From: Fumia sp045615345
GTDB lineage: Bacteria > Bacillota > Clostridia > Oscillospirales > Ruminococcaceae
DNA: 64,000 nt
Direction: 5' to 3'
Assembly (NCBI GenBank): GCA_045615345.1
Contig: JAZLER010000003.1
Coordinates: 1-64,000, forward strand
Shown here: piece after piece, positions 17,118-25,878 of the stretch
How the letters are laid out: every line of letters starts with the position of its first letter
How positions within the stretch are numbered: position 1 is the stretch's first letter
Position numbers and translations under genes: made by a program
Notes under the pieces: generated by a model
The model's database searches: none
Seen by the model: only the letters and a program-made list of their open reading frames with translations
What the model was told of the DNA's origin: nothing

Positions 17118-18620
17118 ATGCAAAAAAGTATATTCAGCAAATACTTCCGCGTTTGTGCTACTGTTGTTATTTCCTCAATTGCAGTTTTAGGTTCACTTTT
17201 TCTGATTTTCGCAAGTAATTATTTTTCTTCTGATAAAGCTACACTGCTTGAAAAAAATATCAATATAGCACACAGGATAGTTTTAAACACTTACGAAGTA
17301 AATGTAATAAACGGCAATATAAGGCTTGATTCCGATACCATTCAGTCAAGCTTTGGTTTGTTTGCCGAATCGACAGACTCGGTTATTTTTCTCACCGACC
17401 TTTCGGGACAAACCGTTATCTGTACCGAGGGCAATAACTGTACTCATAAGGTTCACAAAATCCCCGAAAACATAAGAAGAAAGACTGCCGATAACGGAAG
17501 CTTTTTCGAAAAAGGCAGACTCGGTGGTTCGATTTACAAATCTTCTTATTATACCCTTGCAAAGCCGATGCTTATTGAAGATGGTACACATATAGGTTAT
17601 CTTTTTATTTCGACTTCGGCACATTCTTTGCAGGCGTTCATAACAGAAATTACTAAAATTTTCATATTCTGTTCTTTTGTAGCTTTACTGTTAGCATTTT
17701 TGCTTGCTTATTTTGTAACCTACAAAATGGTGCGCCCATTAAGAAAAATGTCGCAGGCGGCTAAAGATTTCGGTAAGGGAGATTTTTCAGTAAGGGTAAA
17801 TATTGACACTGATGATGAAATCGGACAACTTGCCGCTTCGTTTAACAATATGGTTTCATCACTTTCTGTTCTGGAATCGTTAAGCAGAAGCTTTATCGCA
17901 AATATTTCCCACGAGCTTAAGACTCCAATGACTTCTATCGGTGGATTTATCGATGGTATCTTAGACGGAACAATTCCTCAGCACGAACACGCAAAATATT
18001 TAAGAATAGTTTCGAATGAGGTCAAACGCCTTTCGAGTCTTGTTCACAGTATGCTTAATCTTTCAAGGATTGAAGCAGGGGAACTGAAATTACAGACCAC
18101 ACAGTTTAATGTCCTTGAAACTGTATGTCAGACAGTTTTCAGCTTTGAAAAGCAGATAGACGACAAAAACCTTGATATCAAGGGACTCGACCATGAAAAA
18201 GTTATGGTTGAGGCCGACCCTGACCTTTTGCATCAGGTGATTTACAATCTTGTCGAAAATGCCGTTAAATTCACAAAAGACGGTGGTTTTCTTGAATTCA
18301 GTTTTGATGTCAACGCAAACACAACAAAAATCGGAATTAAAAACAGCGGTGATGGTCTTACAAAAGAGGAACTTTCAAGAGTTTTTGACAGATTTTATAA
18401 AACCGATAAGTCGAGAGGCATTGATAAAAACGGTGTCGGCTTGGGTCTTTATATCGTGCGTTCCATTGTACACTTGCATGGTGGAGAAGTTAAAGTTGAC
18501 AGCGTAAAGGGTGAATACACTGAATTTGTTTTCACCATTCCGACAGCCAAGGCAAAGAACCCACCGCTTATCAAGGCAAAAGAAAAAACTTACACAGAAA
18601 AATCACAAAATATTAACTAA
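17118..18620 (+). CDS. HAMP-containing sensor histidine kinase
   Basis: A 500-residue membrane kinase. TM1 (about 9-31) and TM2 (about 175-198) bracket an extracytoplasmic sensor domain of about 140 residues. The HAMP domain follows, then the phospho-acceptor H265 in 'ANISHELKTPMTS', and a C-terminal ATPase with N box 'NLVENAVKF', 'GDGLTKEELSRVFDRFY' and the G2 box 'GVGLGLYIV'. It pairs with the preceding response regulator. The HtrA protease 69 bases downstream suggests a role in envelope or cell-wall stress, as in CssRS/WalRK-type systems; this is inference from context only. Confidence 0.95.
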   Translation: MQKSIFSKYFRVCATVVISSIAVLGSLFLIFASNYFSSDKATLLEKNINIAHRIVLNTYEVNVINGNIRLDSDTIQSSFGLFAESTDSVIFLTDLSGQTVICTEGNNCTHKVHKIPENIRRKTADNGSFFEKGRLGGSIYKSSYYTLAKPMLIEDGTHIGYLFISTSAHSLQAFITEITKIFIFCSFVALLLAFLLAYFVTYKMVRPLRKMSQAAKDFGKGDFSVRVNIDTDDEIGQLAASFNNMVSSLSVLESLSRSFIANISHELKTPMTSIGGFIDGILDGTIPQHEHAKYLRIVSNEVKRLSSLVHSMLNLSRIEAGELKLQTTQFNVLETVCQTVFSFEKQIDDKNLDIKGLDHEKVMVEADPDLLHQVIYNLVENAVKFTKDGGFLEFSFDVNANTTKIGIKNSGDGLTKEELSRVFDRFYKTDKSRGIDKNGVGLGLYIVRSIVHLHGGEVKVDSVKGEYTEFVFTIPTAKAKNPPLIKAKEKTYTEKSQNIN

Positions 18621-18689
18621 CCACTCCATAGAAAATTCACATTTTCAGGTTACAATAAATTCAGGCAAATTGCCCAAGGAGGTATACTT

Positions 18690-19997
18690 ATGGATGAAAA
18701 CAGAAATGAATATCAGTGGTCCTCGGACAGCTATAATACTGCACCCAAACCCGAAAAACCAAAAAAAGAAAAAAGCGGTAAAGGAATGAAGGTTTTTGCG
18801 ACAGTTATGACAGTGCTGTTTTTAGTTACTGCTGCAGCTTTTGCAGGCTTTATCCTGTGGGAAGACAAAATCCCCGATATAGAAGTTTCAGAATCAACAG
18901 GTATTAACGATAATGGTCCTGATATTTCCCTTAACAACAGACCTGCGCCTGAGGATACAGACTACAAAGACGGCGTTCTTTCAACTGAAGAAATTTCCGC
19001 AAAGGTTCGTCCTTCTGTTGTCGGCGTTGTGACTTATGATGTAGGAATGTCCCTTACTGCAACAGGAACCGGCAGCGGTATCATTATGAGTGAAGACGGA
19101 TATATTCTCACAAATGCTCATGTTGTGAGCGGTGCAACAGGAATTTTAGTTGTGCTCGACAACGAAGAGGAATTTGAAGCAACCCTTATCGGTATCGACC
19201 AGAAAACCGATATCGCTGTTATCAAAATTGATACCAAAGACCTTACAAAAGCTGAATTCGGAAACTCTGACGAGCTTGTTGTAGGTGAGCGAATTGTTGC
19301 TATCGGAAACCCCACCGGCTTAAACCTTGCAGGAAGTACAACTCAGGGTATCGTTTCGGGTCTTCAGAGAAACATCACTGTGGACACAGGCAACAACTCG
19401 GTTTCAATGGAGGTTATTCAGGTTGATGCCGCTATAAACCCCGGTAACTCGGGTGGTGCGCTTATCAACAAATACGGTCAGGTTGTGGGGATCAACTCTT
19501 CAAAACTCGCTTCAACCCAGATTGAGGGTATTGGTTTTGCAATTCCGATTAACACCGCAAAACCCATCATTGACGACCTTATCGCATACGGATATGTAAA
19601 GGGAAGAGTGCGTCTTGGCATCACCTATTATCCCATCAGTGATACAGTTGGTGCTATGAACGGCTACACCCCCGGTCTTCTTATCCAGAGTATTGACCAG
19701 AATGAAGATGCCTATAAACAGGGCGTTCGCGTAGGCGATACCATTACAAAAATTGACGATACAAATGTGCGCTCTGCCGAAGACACCCAGAAGACACTTG
19801 AAGGTAAACTTCCGGGTGACACCGTTACTCTTTCGATATTCAGAAAGAGTGTTACAGGTAAAACTTCGGAATTTACAGTTTCGGTTGTTTTAGGCGAGGA
19901 CAAAGGCAATTACGCTACCGAAACACAGACACAGCAACAACCTCAGGAGCAACAGCAAATAGACCCGTTTGACTTTTTCTCTGACTTTTTCAGATAA
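18690..19997 (+). CDS. htrA: HtrA/DegP-type membrane-anchored serine protease with PDZ domain
   Basis: A 435-residue envelope protease/chaperone. A single N-terminal anchor (about 33-53) puts the catalytic domain outside the cell. The trypsin-like triad is visible as H in 'LTNAHVV', D in 'TDIAVIKI' and S in 'NPGNSGGAL'. A PDZ domain (about 310-405, 'GLLIQSIDQNEDAYKQGVRVGD') follows, then a Gln-rich tail. It lies behind the two-component pair, probably as its third gene or target, and has a strong terminator. Classical role: degradation of misfolded exported proteins. Confidence 0.94.
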   Translation: MDENRNEYQWSSDSYNTAPKPEKPKKEKSGKGMKVFATVMTVLFLVTAAAFAGFILWEDKIPDIEVSESTGINDNGPDISLNNRPAPEDTDYKDGVLSTEEISAKVRPSVVGVVTYDVGMSLTATGTGSGIIMSEDGYILTNAHVVSGATGILVVLDNEEEFEATLIGIDQKTDIAVIKIDTKDLTKAEFGNSDELVVGERIVAIGNPTGLNLAGSTTQGIVSGLQRNITVDTGNNSVSMEVIQVDAAINPGNSGGALINKYGQVVGINSSKLASTQIEGIGFAIPINTAKPIIDDLIAYGYVKGRVRLGITYYPISDTVGAMNGYTPGLLIQSIDQNEDAYKQGVRVGDTITKIDDTNVRSAEDTQKTLEGKLPGDTVTLSIFRKSVTGKTSEFTVSVVLGEDKGNYATETQTQQQPQEQQQIDPFDFFSDFFR

Positions 19998-19999
19998 TA

Positions 20000-20026
20000 A
20001 AAAGAGGGCAATGCCCTCTTTTTTGT
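20000..20026 (+). terminator. Intrinsic terminator of htrA
   Basis: AAGAGGGC / GCCCTCTT with a three-base loop and a T run immediately after the htrA stop. Confidence 0.85.
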
Positions 20027-20045
20027 TCTTTTTTTGAGAAAAATG

Positions 20046-20054
20046 TGGTATAAT
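20046..20054 (+). promoter_or_regulatory. Extended -10 promoter
   Basis: TGGTATAAT, an extended -10 element without a clear -35, about 30 bases before the flavin-reductase start and just past the htrA terminator. Confidence 0.55.
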
Positions 20055-20084
20055 TGTTTTGAAAATAATTTTAGGAGAATTTTT

Positions 20085-20585
20085 ATGGCTTTTAAAGAAT
20101 TAAGTATCGAAAATTTAAACTTTAATCCCTTTACCCTTATCGGTAAAGAATGGGCGCTCCTGACGGCAGGCAACAAGGAAAGTTTCAACACCATGACAGT
20201 AAGCTGGGGAAATATGGGTGTTATGTGGAACAAAAACATTTTAACTGCCTTTGTCCGTCCTCAGCGTTATACCCACGAATTTATTGAAAACAGCGAATAT
20301 TTTACCCTTAGTTTTTATCCCGAAGACAAAAAAGACTCCCTCGTTTTCTGCGGAAGGAATTCAGGAAGAGATTTCGATAAAGCAAAAGAAGCAAATCTTA
20401 CTCCTGTTTTTGAGGAAGGAGTTTTCTTTGAAGAAGCAAAGCTCGTATTCGTCTGCAAAAAGATTTATAAGGACACAATTAAACCCGAAGGCTTTATTGC
20501 CGATTATATTGAAAGCAATTACAGCTTAAAGGATTACCATGATGTTTATATGGGAGAAATCATAAAGGTGTATGAAAAAGTTTAA
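20085..20585 (+). CDS. Flavin reductase-like domain protein
   Basis: A 166-residue protein of the flavin reductase/FMN-binding split-barrel superfamily, judged by 'LLTAGNKESFNTMTVSWG' near the start (flavin-phosphate contact region) and 'FVRPQRYTHEFIENSEYFTLSF'. These proteins bind FMN and often reduce flavin with NAD(P)H. The ATG at 20085 follows TTAGGAG. Its last 14 bases overlap the pseudouridine synthase gene, so the two are translationally coupled. The physiological partner is unknown. Confidence 0.85.
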   Translation: MAFKELSIENLNFNPFTLIGKEWALLTAGNKESFNTMTVSWGNMGVMWNKNILTAFVRPQRYTHEFIENSEYFTLSFYPEDKKDSLVFCGRNSGRDFDKAKEANLTPVFEEGVFFEEAKLVFVCKKIYKDTIKPEGFIADYIESNYSLKDYHDVYMGEIIKVYEKV

Positions 20586-21429
20586 ATATGTAGTCCCGAA
20601 AGAATTTGACGGCAGTTTGCTTCAGCAATTTCTGATGAAAGGGCAGGGCTACTCAAAAAGGCTTGTTATTGACTTAAAACACGGCGGAATTTCGGTAAAC
20701 GGAAAGCATCTTCGGATGGTCGACAAGGTTTTTGAAGGCGATATCGTTGAAACCGAGTTTTCTGATAATTTCACAAAGCTTATTCCGAACCCTGATTTGA
20801 AAGTACCGATAGCTTTTGAAGATGATGACCTTATAGTTTTTGATAAGCCTGCGGATATGCCTGTGCATCCCTCGGCGCTTTATTATAACGATACGCTTGG
20901 GAATTATTTTGCTGCCCTTTTTGAAAAAGAGCAGACTGCTTTCCGCCCGATAAATCGTCTTGACCGCGATACAACGGGACTTTGCATTTCTGCAAAAACC
21001 ACCCTTGCGGCAAACAAAATCTCAACTACTCTTAAAAAAGAATATTTTGCAATAGTAAAAGGTAAGTTAGAAGAAAAAGAAGGCACTATAGACCTTCCCT
21101 TAATCCGTGTTCCCGGTTCGATAATCACAAGAAAAGTTGATGAAACAGGGCAACGGGCGGTTACTCATTATAAAGTTATAGAGGAATTCGAGGAGTTTTC
21201 TCTTGTATCGGTAATTTTAGAAACAGGGCGTACTCACCAGATACGGGTACATTTTTCCCACATCGGTCACCCCCTTGAAGGCGATACCCTTTACGGAGGT
21301 CGCGATGAATTTATAAAACGCCAGGCTCTCCACTGCGGAAAAATCAGCTTTTTGCACCCGCAAACAGGAGCTTTAACCGAAATCTCCTCACCCTTACCCG
21401 ACGATATGAAAAAATTAACCCATCGCTAA
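20572..21429 (+). CDS. RluA-family pseudouridine synthase (RluD-type)
   Basis: A 285-residue rRNA modification enzyme that isomerises uridines of 23S rRNA or tRNA. An S4-like RNA-binding N-terminus (about 12-70, 'GYSKRLVIDLKHGGISVNG') precedes the catalytic domain with 'VFDKPADMPVHPS', the catalytic Asp in 'INRLDRDTTGL' and 'ETGRTHQIRVHFSHIGHPL'. The target position cannot be set from sequence alone. Start overlaps the preceding gene; the stop falls inside its own terminator hairpin. Confidence 0.94.
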   Translation: MKKFKYVVPKEFDGSLLQQFLMKGQGYSKRLVIDLKHGGISVNGKHLRMVDKVFEGDIVETEFSDNFTKLIPNPDLKVPIAFEDDDLIVFDKPADMPVHPSALYYNDTLGNYFAALFEKEQTAFRPINRLDRDTTGLCISAKTTLAANKISTTLKKEYFAIVKGKLEEKEGTIDLPLIRVPGSIITRKVDETGQRAVTHYKVIEEFEEFSLVSVILETGRTHQIRVHFSHIGHPLEGDTLYGGRDEFIKRQALHCGKISFLHPQTGALTEISSPLPDDMKKLTHR

Positions 21430-21444
21430 TTGCGATGGGTTTTA
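21418..21444 (+). terminator. Intrinsic terminator, left border of the 21.4-25.4 kb island
   Basis: ACCCATCGC / GCGATGGGT with a short loop and TTTT tail. Its stem is identical to that of the terminator at 25383-25411, at the other end of the island. Confidence 0.85.
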
Positions 21445-21564
21445 GTTTACAAATAAAATAAATTCATTCTTGTTGATTTTTCCATCATTAAGTAGTAAAC
21501 TTAAATTAGAATCCGTTTTATTGTACAAATATCGATGTATTATATCATTAAAGGAGTGGATAAA

Positions 21565-22260
21565 TTGGGTTATACAAAAGAATACATTTTGAACAAATGC
21601 AAAGAATACTTTAAAAACAAAAGCACATTTTATCAGACGGAAATAATAAACTATCGTGGTAAAACTTCTGACACCAAAGAATTATATACAGAAGTTATTG
21701 CCGAGTTTTTATGTGATAATATACACGAATATACACGCGGAATCAAAACAATTTCGAGGGAAGATTATAGTGTAGAAACTCACGACGGAATCGTCAAAAA
21801 CAAAAACACTAATCGCAAAGAAGAGAAAATCGCTCTTGAAATGTTCAACAAAGAATATGATTTCATAGGAAAAATCATCGACTATCAGACACCACTTAAA
21901 GCCACATCAAAAGATAAAGAAACGGGTAAGATTGACCTGCTTTCCTTTGACGGCGAAACGCTCCGAATTCTGGAGCTTAAAAAGCCCGATAGCAAAGAAA
22001 CTATGCTTCGCTGTGTCTTAGAAGGATTTACATATTTAAAAATTGCAGACCATAAAAACTTGGCCGAAAGCTTTAAAATAAAGCCCAAAAACATAAAAGC
22101 AGGCCCGTTTGTTTTTAAAGAAAGCTCTCAACGTAAAGAGTTTGAAGATATACAAAACGGCAATCGCCCTTTTCTCAAAAAGCTTATGGCGTTACTCGAT
22201 TCAAAACCGTATTTTATAACGGAAAATAAGAATAACAATAAATATTTTGTGGAGGAATAA
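21565..22260 (+). CDS. Putative PDDEXK-type nuclease-like protein
   Basis: A 231-residue protein with no membrane segment or signal. Residues about 130-150 carry 'GKIDLLSFDG' followed by 'LRILELKKPD', i.e. D-x(n)-E-x-K in the strand context of PDDEXK-fold nucleases such as restriction enzymes. Lys and Asn content is higher than in the housekeeping neighbours, in line with acquired DNA. I chose the TTG at 21565 because AAAGGAG is eight bases upstream; the ATG at 21535 would overlap that site. The next gene starts three bases after its stop, so they form an operon. Nuclease activity is inference from the motif; no specific family is recognised. Confidence 0.6.
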   Translation: MGYTKEYILNKCKEYFKNKSTFYQTEIINYRGKTSDTKELYTEVIAEFLCDNIHEYTRGIKTISREDYSVETHDGIVKNKNTNRKEEKIALEMFNKEYDFIGKIIDYQTPLKATSKDKETGKIDLLSFDGETLRILELKKPDSKETMLRCVLEGFTYLKIADHKNLAESFKIKPKNIKAGPFVFKESSQRKEFEDIQNGNRPFLKKLMALLDSKPYFITENKNNNKYFVEE

Positions 22261-22263
22261 GAA

Positions 22264-22920
22264 ATGAAAGAATTTTTTGAAAAATTAGACAAAGAAAAGG
22301 TTTTCGCAGGTATTTTTGGGTTAATCGCAATAGTTGCAATTCTCTGTGAAATGAAACTTGGTAGTTTTGACGCACCATCTGTCGCAGGGGGCATCAAAGA
22401 TATCGCAGGAACAGCATTAGATGTAATCATGCTTTTTTTGGCATTAAGTTTATTCAAACCCAGAAAGAAAATTCCTGACAATTTTGAAGGATATTTTTCT
22501 GTTAGAATGAAAGAAATAGAGGAAAAATACAACCCTCTAATATCTATAGATGAAACAAAAAAAGGTAGATGTAAGATTGCTGATAATATGACCGTTTTAT
22601 ATCAAAACATCGAATGCTCATATGATAGATTTTTCGATTTTGATTATGAAAAGGGAGAGATTTCATTTTTTGTACACAAAAAACTTTTTATGGGTAGTTC
22701 TAAAGAAGATTTTTCCGAAAATCAAGGAAAAATCATCACTAATATTACCAATAAAATAAAACCAGAATTTGCAGAAATATTAGAAGAAAAGCACAAACTT
22801 ATAGACCAAGGATTCATGCTTAAATTCAAGGAAAAATTGTTAACCGAAAATGACGCAATTAAAGTTTCACAGTTAATTGACAAAGTAATACTGCTCTATA
22901 TTGTAGAATATAAGAAATAA
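22264..22920 (+). CDS. Unknown protein with two N-terminal membrane segments
   Basis: A 218-residue protein. Hydrophobic segments at about 13-30 and 50-66 form a hairpin separated by a Gly-rich loop; the remaining 150 residues are charged and probably cytosolic, ending in a helix-rich Lys/Glu tail. Preceded by GGAGG three bases after the nuclease-like gene, so transcription and translation are coupled. I recognise no domain. It may tether the island's products to the membrane, which is speculation from topology. Confidence 0.65.
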   Translation: MKEFFEKLDKEKVFAGIFGLIAIVAILCEMKLGSFDAPSVAGGIKDIAGTALDVIMLFLALSLFKPRKKIPDNFEGYFSVRMKEIEEKYNPLISIDETKKGRCKIADNMTVLYQNIECSYDRFFDFDYEKGEISFFVHKKLFMGSSKEDFSENQGKIITNITNKIKPEFAEILEEKHKLIDQGFMLKFKEKLLTENDAIKVSQLIDKVILLYIVEYKK

Positions 22921-22922
22921 CA

Positions 22923-23162
22923 ATGGAAAGTGTAATTTTTGCTTTTGTATCAATTGCAATTATAAAAGTTATCAATACTATTATCAAATAGATTTCTTCT
23001 AAAAGGCACACTTCGTTCTCAGCGCCATCCCGTGATTGGTATGGCACTTGTGAAAAATGTGGAAAAACAGATGGTTTGCATCGTTTTGAAGGTGCAAAGT
23101 ACTGTGCCATATGTTATGCTAAACTTAAAGCAGAGAAAAAATTTGGAGTAAACCAGGAAAAA
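22923..23162 (+). pseudogene. TM peptide and zinc-ribbon segment interrupted by an in-frame TAG
   Basis: An ATG at 22923 opens 22 codons of one hydrophobic helix ('VIFAFVSIAIIKVI') ending at TAG 22989-22991. The same frame then stays open without a further stop through a zinc-ribbon-like stretch, with C-x2-C at 23049-23060 ('CEKCGK') and C-x2-C at 23103-23114 ('CAICYA'), and continues into the metallo-hydrolase. So one ancestral membrane-anchored zinc-ribbon metallo-hydrolase seems to be split by a single amber codon. No ATG and no convincing ribosome site lies between the TAG and 23076. Recent mutation, sequence error or readthrough are all possible. The site before 22923 is weak. Confidence 0.6.
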
Positions 23163-24314
23163 ATGAAAATTAATGTAATCAGAGGAGAAAACCAAATCGG
23201 GGGGAATATCGTTGAGATTTCTACCGATACGACAAAAATTCTGCTTGATGCAGGACTGGAACTTGATTCAGATAACAAAACCTTGCCTGATATAGATTTT
23301 AACGATTACGACGCAATATTTATATCGCATTATCATACTGATCACGTAGGGCTTGTTTACAATATAATAGAGAAAATTCCCATTTATATCGGTGAAGCAA
23401 GTTACCAAATAATCAAAGCCTCCGACAGCTACAAGAAAATTAAATCTTTTACGCCGAAAGGATTTCTTTCTCATAAAAAGACTATTAAAATTGGTGATAT
23501 ATCAGTAACTCCTTTTTTGTGTGACCACTCGGCTTTTGACAGCTATATGCTTTTATGTGAAGCAGATGGTGAAAAGATTTTATATACGGGTGATTTTCGT
23601 TCAAACGGAAGAAAATCTTTTAATATGCTTTTAAACGAATTGCCAAAAGTAGACAAACTTATATGCGAAGGTACAACGCTTTCCCGTGATGGGTATCAAC
23701 CCATCACCGAAAAAGAGTTGGAAAACAAAGCCATAGAACTTTTTAAAAGCGCAAAAGGCCCCGTTTTTGTTCTGCAATCATCAACAAACATCGACCGTAT
23801 TGTAACAATGTACCGCGCCGCAAAAAGGTCTGACCGCATTTTCCTCGAAGAAGTTTATATGGCAAATGTTGCAAAAGCGGCAGGCAACAATATTCCGAAC
23901 CCGGATTTTGATGATGTATACGCTTTCATTACAAACCCGTCAAAATACAGCATGATCACAAAACACAAACATCGCGCAGGCAAAAAATTTATCGCAAAGC
24001 ATAAGTTTGTAATGTGCATCAGAAACTCTATGTTAAACTATCTTAAATCTCTCTCAAAACTAATGCGTTTCGAAGATGGGTTGCTTGTCTACTCATTCTG
24101 GAGTGGTTACCGAGAAAATGAAAGTATGCAAAACTTTCTGTCGGAATGTGAAAAAATGGGACTTGAAATTGTAACCTTACACACGGGCGGTCACGCTGAT
24201 GAAAAAGCAATAAAAAATCTTATAGATACCGTAACCCCTGAAGAAATCATCCCTATACACACAGAATCCCCTGAAAAATTAAAAAAACTTTTTAAAGGAG
24301 AAAAAAATGAATAA
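23163..24314 (+). CDS. Metallo-beta-lactamase-fold hydrolase (RNase J/beta-CASP-like)
   Basis: From the ATG at 23163 (383 residues; AGGA four bases upstream) the protein has the metal motif HxHxDH as 'HYHTDH', further ligands in 'CDHSAF' and 'YTGDFR', then a long insert and 'HTGGHADEKAIKNLI' plus 'IIPIHTESPEKL' at the C-terminus, as in beta-CASP nucleases acting on RNA or DNA. The metal ligands are intact, so activity is plausible. An in-frame TTG at 23076 would keep part of an upstream zinc ribbon, but has no good ribosome site. The lipoprotein gene starts inside its last eight bases. Confidence 0.8.
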   Translation: MKINVIRGENQIGGNIVEISTDTTKILLDAGLELDSDNKTLPDIDFNDYDAIFISHYHTDHVGLVYNIIEKIPIYIGEASYQIIKASDSYKKIKSFTPKGFLSHKKTIKIGDISVTPFLCDHSAFDSYMLLCEADGEKILYTGDFRSNGRKSFNMLLNELPKVDKLICEGTTLSRDGYQPITEKELENKAIELFKSAKGPVFVLQSSTNIDRIVTMYRAAKRSDRIFLEEVYMANVAKAAGNNIPNPDFDDVYAFITNPSKYSMITKHKHRAGKKFIAKHKFVMCIRNSMLNYLKSLSKLMRFEDGLLVYSFWSGYRENESMQNFLSECEKMGLEIVTLHTGGHADEKAIKNLIDTVTPEEIIPIHTESPEKLKKLFKGEKNE

Positions 24315-25377
24315 AAAAATTTTACCTGTTTTTCTTTTATTAACTATTTTCTTTTTTAGCGGTTGCCAAAAGGAAACGACGAATACTGAAGTAAAATTTA
24401 TCGAGTCTGAACCAATTTCCATACCGTCTGAAACAGAAAACGAACACGGCAAGCCATATAAATATACCACTGTTGATTTGGATAATAACGGAAATCTTGA
24501 GTATCTTATAGAATATGATAAAAACGGTGAAACTCTCATTTTAAAAGAAGAAAATGGTGCATATAAAGCTTTTTATCAACCATATCGTAGTTGCATTGAT
24601 ATTAAAACAGACGGCACCATGAACTATAGTAACAGTGCCTTTGAAGGTGGCGTTCATCAACTCATTTTCACAGACAATAAAATTGAAAACGAATATATTA
24701 TTGTTTATGACACGCAGAATAATGTTTTTCTTGTAAATAACGAAAATGTTTCTAAAGAAGAATGTGAAAAAGCTATGCGTGAGCAACAAGCAAAAGAAGA
24801 TGTAATATGGAAAGAAATCAGCGAAAACGACAAATATATTTTCGAATTAATATCTTCAGCTGTATTCATCGAAACATTAAAAACATATTCTTATCCCGAA
24901 TCGACAATAGAACTTGAATACTGTAGCGGGGCAGGTTTTTGGCAGACACGACTTTATTTTGAACCCGATGGTGCATTTGAGGGCTCCTTCAATGATTCGG
25001 ATATGGGAGATACAGGCGACGGTTATCCGGGTGGCACTCATTATTGTTGCAGTTTCAAAGGAAAATTTGATAATATCACACAAATTAATGAATATTCTTA
25101 TTCTATGAATCTGGCGTATGTCGAAAATTACATAGAACCCGGTTTAGAGTGGATAGAAGATGAGATAAGATTCATTTCAACACCACCTTATGGTGTCGAT
25201 GAAGGTACAGATTTTATACTGTATCTGCCAAACACACCTACAAAAGAACTTCCCGAAGAAGTTTTATTATGGATATGGTGGAATGATGACTCTTTGGAAG
25301 CTTCCGATATATTCGGTCGTTATGTCATCCACAATCTTGAAACTGATGATGTCTTTTTCAGTAACGTTTTTATGTAA
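24307..25377 (+). CDS. Putative lipoprotein of unknown function
   Basis: A 356-residue exported protein with the signal 'FLLLTIFFFSGC', lipidated Cys near residue 20. An early stretch ('TTVDLDNNGNLEYLIEYDKNG') resembles the Asp/Asn-rich calcium-binding-like repeats found in surface proteins; the C-terminal half is aromatic and acidic with several strand-like runs. AAAGGAG lies within the end of the metallo-hydrolase gene and the frames overlap by eight bases, so they are translated together. No recognised family. It closes the island before a strong terminator. Confidence 0.7.
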   Translation: MNKKILPVFLLLTIFFFSGCQKETTNTEVKFIESEPISIPSETENEHGKPYKYTTVDLDNNGNLEYLIEYDKNGETLILKEENGAYKAFYQPYRSCIDIKTDGTMNYSNSAFEGGVHQLIFTDNKIENEYIIVYDTQNNVFLVNNENVSKEECEKAMREQQAKEDVIWKEISENDKYIFELISSAVFIETLKTYSYPESTIELEYCSGAGFWQTRLYFEPDGAFEGSFNDSDMGDTGDGYPGGTHYCCSFKGKFDNITQINEYSYSMNLAYVENYIEPGLEWIEDEIRFISTPPYGVDEGTDFILYLPNTPTKELPEEVLLWIWWNDDSLEASDIFGRYVIHNLETDDVFFSNVFM

Positions 25378-25382
25378 TATCA

Positions 25383-25418
25383 AAAACCCATCGCATTTAG
25401 CGATGGGTTTTGTTTTTT
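25383..25418. terminator. Bidirectional terminator, right border of the island
   Basis: AAAACCCATCGC / GCGATGGGTTTT with an ATTTA loop and T runs on both strands, between the convergent lipoprotein and tadA genes (it overlaps the 3' end of tadA). The inner stem ACCCATCGC is shared with 21418-21444. Confidence 0.85.
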
Positions 25419-25870
25419 CTGAGTTCTTTGAAAAAGTCGGTCAGAAGAGTCTGGCATTCTTTTTCCAAAAGTCCGCTTTCGACTTCGGGTTTGTGGTTAT
25501 AGGGGAGTTCAAATAAGTTTACAACACTTTCACACGACCCTGCTTTTTTATCGGTAGCACCGTAGACCACCCTTTTAATGCGGGCGTTTATGATAGCGCC
25601 TGCACACATAGGACAAGGCTCTAAAGTCACATACAAAGTAGCCTTATGAAGTCGCCAGCCACCAAGCTTTTTACAAGCTTTATCAATGGCAATGCATTCA
25701 GCGTGGAGGAGAGCGTTTTTCTTGCTTTCCCTTAAATTATGGGATTTTGCAACAACCTCATCTTCCCAGACGATTACAGCGCCAATGGGAGTTTCGCCTT
25801 TTTTATAAGCTTTCTCGGCTTCCTTCAAAGCAAGGCGCATATATTCAAAATCTTTTTCGGAAAAAGCCAT
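25397..25870 (-). CDS. tadA: tRNA adenosine(34) deaminase
   Basis: Deaminates A34 to inosine in tRNA-Arg(ACG). The 157-residue protein carries the zinc/catalytic motif HAE ('LLHAECIAI') and PCxxC ('LEPCPMCAGAI'), plus 'GETPIGAVIV' near the N-terminus, all typical of bacterial TadA. AGGTGA precedes the ATG, and the MATE gene stop lies eight bases upstream, so they are co-transcribed. The other common name for this family is nucleoside/cytidine deaminase, but the pattern favours TadA. Confidence 0.93.
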   Translation of the reverse strand: MAFSEKDFEYMRLALKEAEKAYKKGETPIGAVIVWEDEVVAKSHNLRESKKNALLHAECIAIDKACKKLGGWRLHKATLYVTLEPCPMCAGAIINARIKRVVYGATDKKAGSCESVVNLFELPYNHKPEVESGLLEKECQTLLTDFFKELRKNKTHR

Positions 25871-25878
25871 AAAATCAC

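Noticed and set aside
22989..22991. TAG as a reassigned amber codon (for example pyrrolysine)
   Set aside because: The MATE transporter, response regulator and serC genes use TAG as a true stop, and no pyl gene is in the window.
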